Of a stretch of DNA of 10,756 nucleotides, positions 6,663 to 10,756 are shown piece by piece. Location: the NCBI GenBank assembly GCA_947446625.1, contig CANFIE010000098.1:1-10756 (forward strand). The letters run 5' to 3'. A program made the translations under genes and the position numbers. Position 1 is the stretch's first letter. Each line of letters begins with the position of its first letter. Under the pieces are notes generated by a model. That model had not been told where the DNA came from, made no database searches, and saw only the letters and a list, made by a program, of their open reading frames with translations. The DNA is from Acetobacteraceae bacterium (lineage in GTDB: Bacteria; Pseudomonadota; Alphaproteobacteria; Acetobacterales; Acetobacteraceae).

Positions 6663-7603
6663 TGCGTCTCCTTCTGGCTGCCCTCTGCCTGCTCCTCGCC
6701 GGCCCCGCCTTGGCCCAGCAAAGCTACCCCGACCGCCCGGTGCGCGTGGTGGTGCCCTATTCCGCCGGCGGCCCTACCGACACCACCGCCCGGCTCTTCG
6801 CCGAGCAATTCAGCCGCCGCTTCGGCCAACCCTTCGTGGTGGAAAACCGCGTGGGCGGCGGCACCAGCATCGGCGCCGCCCTGGTGGCGCGTGCGGCGCC
6901 GGATGGCTACACCCTGTTCATCAGCAACTTCGCCAGCAATGTGGTGAATGGTTGGCTCCGCCGGCTGGACTACGACCCCGCCGGCTTCAGCCATGCCGGC
7001 ATGTTGAGCCGCAGCACCATGTTCCTGATGGTGGCGCACAACTCCCCCATCCATTCAGTGGCTGATCTCGTCCGCCTGGCGCGGCAGAAGCCCGGCGGGC
7101 TGACCTTTGCCACCAATGGCGCCGGCACGCCCAACCACCTGCTCTCGGAATTGCTGCGCCTCAGCGCCAACATCCCGCTGACCCATGTGCCCTATACCGG
7201 CTCCAGCCAGTCGAACCTCGACCTCACCGCCGGCCGTGTCGATTTCATGTTCGACGCCAACAGCATGATCCTCTCGGGCCAGGCCCGTGGCGTGGCTGTG
7301 GCGGATACCCAGCGCTGGCCCACCCTGCCCAACCTGCCCATCATGGCCGAGGCCGGCTACCCCGAGGTGGCGCTGACCACCTTCTTCGGCCTGGCCGCCC
7401 CGGCCAATACGCCGGAACCCATCCTGGAAAGCCTGCACGCCGCCATTGTGCAGGCCGCCGCCGATGCCACGCTGGTGCAGCGCATGGGCACCACCGGCTT
7501 CGTGCCCTTCCAGGCCAGCCGGGCGGAAACCGCCGCCTTCATCGCGCGCGAAAGCACCAAGTGGCGCGCCGTCATCGCCGATGCGCGGATCAGCGTGGAA
7601 TAG
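6662..7603 (+). CDS. Bug/TctC-family periplasmic solute-binding protein
   Basis: The 313-aa product has a signal peptide (1-18, ending GPALA) and the Bug-family body. Recognisable segments are YPDRPVRVVVPYSAGGPTD (22-40), VVENRVGGGTSIGA (59-72), APDGYTLF (79-86), FATNGAGTPNHL (149-160), HVPYTGSS (175-182) and RVDFMFD (192-198). These proteins capture carboxylates or related small molecules in the periplasm for tripartite tricarboxylate (TctAB) transporters, although many are orphans. No tctA or tctB is in the window. It is translationally coupled to the amidase gene (1-bp overlap; GAGG at 6653-6656). Bug proteins classically carry an acidic residue in the binding site, with ligands held through carboxylates. 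The ligand cannot be named from sequence; a substrate or product of the amidase is the best guess. Confidence 0.95.
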   Translation: MRLLLAALCLLLAGPALAQQSYPDRPVRVVVPYSAGGPTDTTARLFAEQFSRRFGQPFVVENRVGGGTSIGAALVARAAPDGYTLFISNFASNVVNGWLRRLDYDPAGFSHAGMLSRSTMFLMVAHNSPIHSVADLVRLARQKPGGLTFATNGAGTPNHLLSELLRLSANIPLTHVPYTGSSQSNLDLTAGRVDFMFDANSMILSGQARGVAVADTQRWPTLPNLPIMAEAGYPEVALTTFFGLAAPANTPEPILESLHAAIVQAAADATLVQRMGTTGFVPFQASRAETAAFIARESTKWRAVIADARISVE

Positions 7604-7612
7604 CGCCTGATC

Positions 7613-7637
7613 GGCCAGGGCGGCAGCGCCGCCGGCC
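7613..7637. terminator. GC-rich hairpin between convergent genes
   Basis: GGCC-AG-GGCGGC-AGC-GCCGCC-GGCC can fold into a roughly 10-bp stem with a 2-nt bulge and a 3-nt loop. It lies 10 bp after the stop of the solute-binding protein gene and 25 bp beyond the stop of the convergent sugar-binding-type gene. There is no U-tract on either side, so intrinsic termination would be weak. It is the only candidate in this 59-bp spacer. Confidence 0.35.
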
Positions 7638-7662
7638 GTGCATCAGCCGCCGGCGCACAAGC

Positions 7663-8547
7663 TCAGGCCCAAGCCCACTCCGGCACCGGCCGTTGCTCCA
7701 CCGGCACCAGCCAGGCGGCATGGTTGCCCTGGTGAACCACCGTCGCCGGCAGCAGCAGTTCACGCGGCACCGCCAGCCCGGCCAAATGCCGCAGCGCCGC
7801 CTGGGTGGCGGTGCAGCCCATGCGAAACCCACAGTAATCCATGCTGGCCAGCAGGCTGCCGGCGCCAATGGCCTCCGCCGCTTCCAGCGTGCCGTTATTG
7901 CCCACCACCAGCGCGCTGCGCCCGGCGGCGGCCAGCACCGCAATGGCGCCCAGCGCCCTGGTGTCGTTGGTGCAGAGCACGCCATCAATCACCGGGTGCG
8001 CCGCCAGATGCGCCGCCATCGCCTGGCGCCCACCCTCGTACAAATACCGCCCCGGCGCGGTGCCCAGCAGCACAATGCCCGGCGCCGCCGCAATGGCCCG
8101 CCGGAAGCCCCGCGCCCGGTCCCGATTGGTCGGCGCCGTCTCCGGCCCCTCAATCAGCACCACCTTGCCCACGCCACCCAGCCGCCCGATCAGATAGCTC
8201 GCCTCGGCAAAGGCCATCGCCTCGTCATCCGCGCCCACAAAGCTGACGAAATCGCCCGCCATGCGGTTCACAAACCCCACCAGCGGAATCCCCGCCGCAT
8301 TGGCCTCGGCCACCACCGGCGCCAGCGCCTTATCATCGGCGGGGGCAAACAGAATCGCGTCGGGCCGCGCCGCAATCACGCCGCGCAGCAGCACGGCCTG
8401 CTCCACCGGGTCATCCGGCTTGGTGGGAATATGTCGTGTCACCCGCGCCCCGGCCGCGGCGGCCACACGGTCGCAGCCGTGCAGAAAGGCCTGGTAGTTC
8501 GGATTCTCGGCATTCTTGATGAAAGCCGCCACCCAAGGCCCGGCCAT
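7663..8547 (-). CDS. Sugar-binding-protein-like (RbsB/Peripla_BP_4 fold) without signal peptide
   Basis: The 294-aa product has the fold of ribose/galactose-type binding proteins. Seen are FIKNAENPNYQAF (9-21), the first-strand ligand site; a D64-A-I-L-F strand; IPLVGFVNR (87-95); FVGADDEAM (103-111); NRDRARGFRRA (141-151); and the second-domain CTNDTRALGA (192-201). The ATG at 8545-8547 is chosen because GGGGAGG lies 9 nt upstream; a GTG at 8556 would touch that site with no spacing. Either way the protein begins at the first domain strand, with no signal peptide, no lipobox and no HTH. As written it would be cytoplasmic, unlike transport proteins of this fold, and it is not a LacI regulator. 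It starts 20 bp after the lipocalin stop, the last gene of that operon. It may be a cytoplasmic ligand sensor or a decayed or rearranged binding protein. No ABC permease or ATPase is nearby. Confidence 0.85.
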   Translation of the reverse strand: MAGPWVAAFIKNAENPNYQAFLHGCDRVAAAAGARVTRHIPTKPDDPVEQAVLLRGVIAARPDAILFAPADDKALAPVVAEANAAGIPLVGFVNRMAGDFVSFVGADDEAMAFAEASYLIGRLGGVGKVVLIEGPETAPTNRDRARGFRRAIAAAPGIVLLGTAPGRYLYEGGRQAMAAHLAAHPVIDGVLCTNDTRALGAIAVLAAAGRSALVVGNNGTLEAAEAIGAGSLLASMDYCGFRMGCTATQAALRHLAGLAVPRELLLPATVVHQGNHAAWLVPVEQRPVPEWAWA

Positions 8548-8556
8548 CGCGTTCAC

Positions 8557-8563
8557 CCTCCCC
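8557..8563 (-). promoter_or_regulatory. Ribosome binding site that fixes the start of the sugar-binding-type gene
   Basis: On the minus strand this reads GGGGAGG. It is 9 nt before the ATG at 8547 and directly abuts a GTG at 8556, so the ATG is the plausible start. It also shows the gene is actively equipped for translation even though it lacks an export signal. Confidence 0.7.
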
Positions 8564-8567
8564 GGGT

Positions 8568-9089
8568 TCAGCCACCCGGCAGCTGCGGTATCCGCACGAA
8601 TTGGCTGGTATCATAGCCCTGCGCCGCAAACCGGGCCAGCAGCCCCTGATAGGTCGGCTCATCCATCTGCGGAGAGCGCGACAGCACCCAGCCATATCCG
8701 CGCCCCGGATACCCCACCAGCGCATGCCGATACTCCGGGTCCACGTGCAGGATCAGGTACGAAAGATACAGCGGCCACAGCGGCGTTTCGCGCCAATAGG
8801 CATTGCCGGTATTGGGCCGCACATAGCCGCGCATGGTGAAGCTTTCCAGCGGCGCATCCAGTCTGCCCTTGCGCGCCCAGTACACATCGTCAAACCGGTC
8901 CGGCCCGGTCATGGTGATGTCAAACCAGCTTCCCACCATGCCCGCCTCGGCAAAGTAGGGGATATTGGCAATGATGTACCAACGCCCGGCATAACGATCC
9001 AAATCCACCTGCGGCGCCAGCACCTGGGGCGGGTCATCCCCGGCGCAGGCGCCCAGCAACAAGGCGCAAACCAGCAGCAACCGGCGCAT
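8568..9089 (-). CDS. blc: Lipocalin family lipoprotein (Blc-like)
   Basis: The 173-aa product is a bacterial lipocalin of the Blc type, an outer-membrane lipoprotein thought to bind fatty acids or lysophospholipids. It has a lipoprotein signal with lipobox LLGA-C15, residue +2 being Ala (outer-membrane sorting expected). The first lipocalin signature is DLDRYAGRWYII (29-40, G35-x-W37), and the late signature is EYRHALVGYPGRGYGWVLSRSP (119-140, in two parts: EYRHALVG and YGWVLSRSP). Its length matches Blc. It follows the DUF6134 gene by 12 bp, with an AAGGA Shine-Dalgarno 10 nt before the ATG, and precedes the sugar-binding-type gene by 20 bp. Its place behind a CFA-type lipid methyltransferase suggests a shared role in membrane-lipid modification or lipid scavenging under stress (inference). 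Confidence 0.93.
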   Translation of the reverse strand: MRRLLLVCALLLGACAGDDPPQVLAPQVDLDRYAGRWYIIANIPYFAEAGMVGSWFDITMTGPDRFDDVYWARKGRLDAPLESFTMRGYVRPNTGNAYWRETPLWPLYLSYLILHVDPEYRHALVGYPGRGYGWVLSRSPQMDEPTYQGLLARFAAQGYDTSQFVRIPQLPGG

Positions 9090-9101
9090 GGGCGTGGTCC
9101 T

Positions 9102-9734
9102 TCAGTTCAGGTTGTAGTGAATGGTGGAGCCATCGCGCCCCGGGGCACGCAGCGCGCTCCAGCGCCGCGCCTCGTCGTACCACAGCTCCATGCGCACATC
9201 GCCGCTCAGCGCAAAGCGCCGGGCGTTGATCCGCCTGCCATCGGGCAGCGGCAATTCCTCATTGGCAAAGCGCGCCACCGCCGGGCGCATCAGCGTGCCG
9301 TCCTGCGGATTCACCATCGGCGCGTCGAATTCCGCCGGGTTCCAATGCGTCGCCGGCAGCGCCCCATCAGGCGCCACGTAAGGCGCCACGGCCGAGCCTT
9401 GCACCCGCAGCCCCTCAGGCCCCCGCGTGGCGCGGAAAAACGCCTCGCGTCCGTTATTGTCGCAATCGGCGCTGGCCGCCACCACCTGGCCGCCGCGCCA
9501 TTGCTCCAGCCCGCGCAGCTTGTAGCGGAACAGCGCTATCGGCCCCAGCCGCACCACAATGTCCACCGCAATGCGAATATCCAGCCCATCCGCAACCTCG
9601 GTGAACTCCAGCACATGCTCGCCCACCGGCGTGGTGTTGCGCAGCACGCTGAAGGCCAGCCGGCCACCCGGCGGCACCGCGGCCATGGCGGCGCCACTGG
9701 CCAGCACGCCCAGCAGCGCCCGGCGCCGTATCAT
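9102..9734 (-). CDS. DUF6134 family exported protein
   Basis: The 210-aa product begins MIRRRALLGVLASGAAMAA, a Tat-like or plain signal sequence (RRRALLG), then a beta-rich body with the DUF6134 look: LAFSVLRNTTPVGEH (26-40), QWRGGQVVAASADCDNNG (78-95), ATHWNPAEFDAP (128-139), MELWYDEARRWSAL (182-195) and DGSTIHYNL (201-209). The role of the family is unknown to me. The open frame extends to 9818, but the ATG at 9732-9734 gives the signal peptide and overlaps the stop of the CFA-type gene by 4 bp (9731-9734), which implies translational coupling. C91 is the only cysteine. An exported partner acting on lipid or cell envelope alongside the CFA-type enzyme is plausible from context only. Confidence 0.82.
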   Translation of the reverse strand: MIRRRALLGVLASGAAMAAVPPGGRLAFSVLRNTTPVGEHVLEFTEVADGLDIRIAVDIVVRLGPIALFRYKLRGLEQWRGGQVVAASADCDNNGREAFFRATRGPEGLRVQGSAVAPYVAPDGALPATHWNPAEFDAPMVNPQDGTLMRPAVARFANEELPLPDGRRINARRFALSGDVRMELWYDEARRWSALRAPGRDGSTIHYNLN

Positions 9735-10756
9735 GCCGCGTGCTCCAGCCGCCACAGCCCCACATCCAGCGCCCCGGCGCGGAAGCCGGCCTCGCAATAG
9801 CTCAGATAGTAATGCCACAGCCGGCGGAAGCGCGGCGGAAAGCCCTGGGCGGCAATCTCCGGCCAGGCCGCCTCAAACCGCTGGCGCCATTCCGCCAGGG
9901 TGCGGGCGTAGTCCAGGCCGAAGCACTCCACCGCCGCCACCCGCAACCCGGCCCGCGCCGCCTGCGCATGCATCACGCTGGGCGAAGGCAGCATCCCGCC
10001 GGGAAACACATAGCGCTGGATGAAATCCGGGTTCGCCCGGTAATTGGCAAAGCGACTATCCTCAATGGTAATCACCTGCACCACCGCCGCGCCGCCCGGC
10101 GCCAGGCAGCGTTTCACCTGGGCGAAATAAGCCGGCCAATAGGCCTCGCCCACCGCCTCCAGCATTTCAATCGAGACAATCCGCGCATATTCGCCGGTCT
10201 CGTCCCGATAATCCTGCAAGCGCAAATCCGCGCCCCGCCCGGCCAGCCTTTCCCGCGCATAAGCCAGCTGAGACGGCGACAGCGTCAGCCCCGTCACCGC
10301 GCCGCCGGCCTGCACCAGGCGTTCGGCCATGCCGCCCCAGCCGATGCCAATCTCCAGCACCGCCTGCCCCGGCTGCAGCGCCAGCATGGCCAGCACACGG
10401 TCCTGCTTCGCCGTCTGCGCCTGCTCCAGAGTCAACTCCGGCGTCGGGTACAGCGCCGAGGAATAGGTCATCCCCGCATCCAGCCACAGCCGGTAGAAGT
10501 CATTCCCCAGGTCGTAATGCGCCTCGATATTGCGGCGGCTGCCGCTGCGGGTATTGGCCCGGCGCAAATGCAGCAGCCGGTTCAGCCAGCGCAACGGCGC
10601 GCTGCCCTGAATCACCCGCTCCAACGTGGCGCTGTTGCGCGCGCCCAACTCAATCAGCGCGGTGACATCGGGGCTGGACCAGTCGCCATCCATGAAGGCT
10701 TCGGCCAGCGCGATATCGCCGCCGAACACCAGCCGCCGCAGCACCCGCCACCGATG
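9731..10756 (-). CDS. Cyclopropane-fatty-acid-synthase family SAM-dependent methyltransferase (5' end missing)
   Basis: 341 residues are visible; the N-terminus lies beyond the window edge, and an internal GTG at 10744 is not the start. The family transfers a methyl or methylene group from S-adenosylmethionine to double bonds in phospholipid acyl chains at the membrane. Numbering from the edge: FGGDIALAEAFMDGDW (11-26), NIEAHYDLGNDFYRLWLD (76-93), SAM-binding LEIGIGWGG (134-142), IEMLEAVGE (196-204), DFIQRYVFPGGMLPS (244-258), YYLSYCEAGFR (316-326). Compared with E. coli Cfa, E239 aligns with E200 and C354 with C321, but H266 aligns with Q227 and C139 with S100 (E. coli numbers from memory). 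This places it in the alphaproteobacterial subfamily whose product may not be a cyclopropane ring. It heads an operon with DUF6134, lipocalin and the sugar-binding-type gene. Confidence 0.93.
   Translation of the reverse strand, partial: HRWRVLRRLVFGGDIALAEAFMDGDWSSPDVTALIELGARNSATLERVIQGSAPLRWLNRLLHLRRANTRSGSRRNIEAHYDLGNDFYRLWLDAGMTYSSALYPTPELTLEQAQTAKQDRVLAMLALQPGQAVLEIGIGWGGMAERLVQAGGAVTGLTLSPSQLAYARERLAGRGADLRLQDYRDETGEYARIVSIEMLEAVGEAYWPAYFAQVKRCLAPGGAAVVQVITIEDSRFANYRANPDFIQRYVFPGGMLPSPSVMHAQAARAGLRVAAVECFGLDYARTLAEWRQRFEAAWPEIAAQGFPPRFRRLWHYYLSYCEAGFRAGALDVGLWRLEHAA

Noticed and set aside
7663..8547. LacI-family repressor
   Set aside because: The ligand-binding fold fits, but there is no N-terminal HTH in frame and the start is fixed by a strong ribosome binding site.
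1..10756. Mobile element, CRISPR array or phage remnant
   Set aside because: No transposase, integrase, terminal inverted repeats, spaced repeats or tRNA-like sequence seen, and base composition looks even across the window.

Overview
The window is GC-rich (third codon positions are mostly G or C) and densely coded, with overlapping stop/start codons. The gene content (a Bug/TctC-type solute-binding protein, an amidase-signature enzyme, a LutA-like protein, a DUF6134 protein and a CFA-type methyltransferase) suggests an alphaproteobacterium, most likely an Acetobacteraceae/Roseomonas-like chromosome. The taxon is an inference from gene families and composition. I saw no rRNA, tRNA, CRISPR array, insertion sequence or phage gene.

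Layout. (1) Positions 1-1687, minus strand: a LutA-like iron-sulfur protein, a 2OG-Fe(II) dioxygenase of the amino-acid-hydroxylase type (4-bp overlap), and the first 30 codons of a fumarylacetoacetate-hydrolase-family enzyme. This looks like a small catabolic operon. (2) A 111-bp divergent spacer with two adjacent palindromes. (3) Positions 1799-4011, plus strand: a secreted or membrane-tethered beta-helix-like protein of 599 aa, followed 11 bp later by a 133-aa exported protein with a PPC/lysozyme-inhibitor-like look. (4) 4012-5133, minus: glutamate 5-kinase (proB), whose stop codon abuts the stop of the previous gene. (5) A 104-bp divergent spacer. (6) 5238-7603, plus: an amidase and a Bug-type periplasmic solute-binding protein overlapping by 1 bp, probably an uptake-and-hydrolysis pair. 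(7) 7663-10756, minus: a tight operon read as CFA-type methyltransferase (5' end outside the window), DUF6134 protein, lipocalin lipoprotein, and a sugar-binding-protein-like gene that lacks a signal peptide.

Most of the window is recognisable. The parts worth a second look are the beta-helix/membrane protein and its small exported partner; the signal-less sugar-binding-type protein placed behind envelope-lipid genes; the CFA-type enzyme with Gln where CFA synthase has its bicarbonate-binding His; and the pairing of LutA with a 2OG dioxygenase and an FAH enzyme without lutB/lutC immediately beside it. I did not find a clear-cut novel defence or mobile system.
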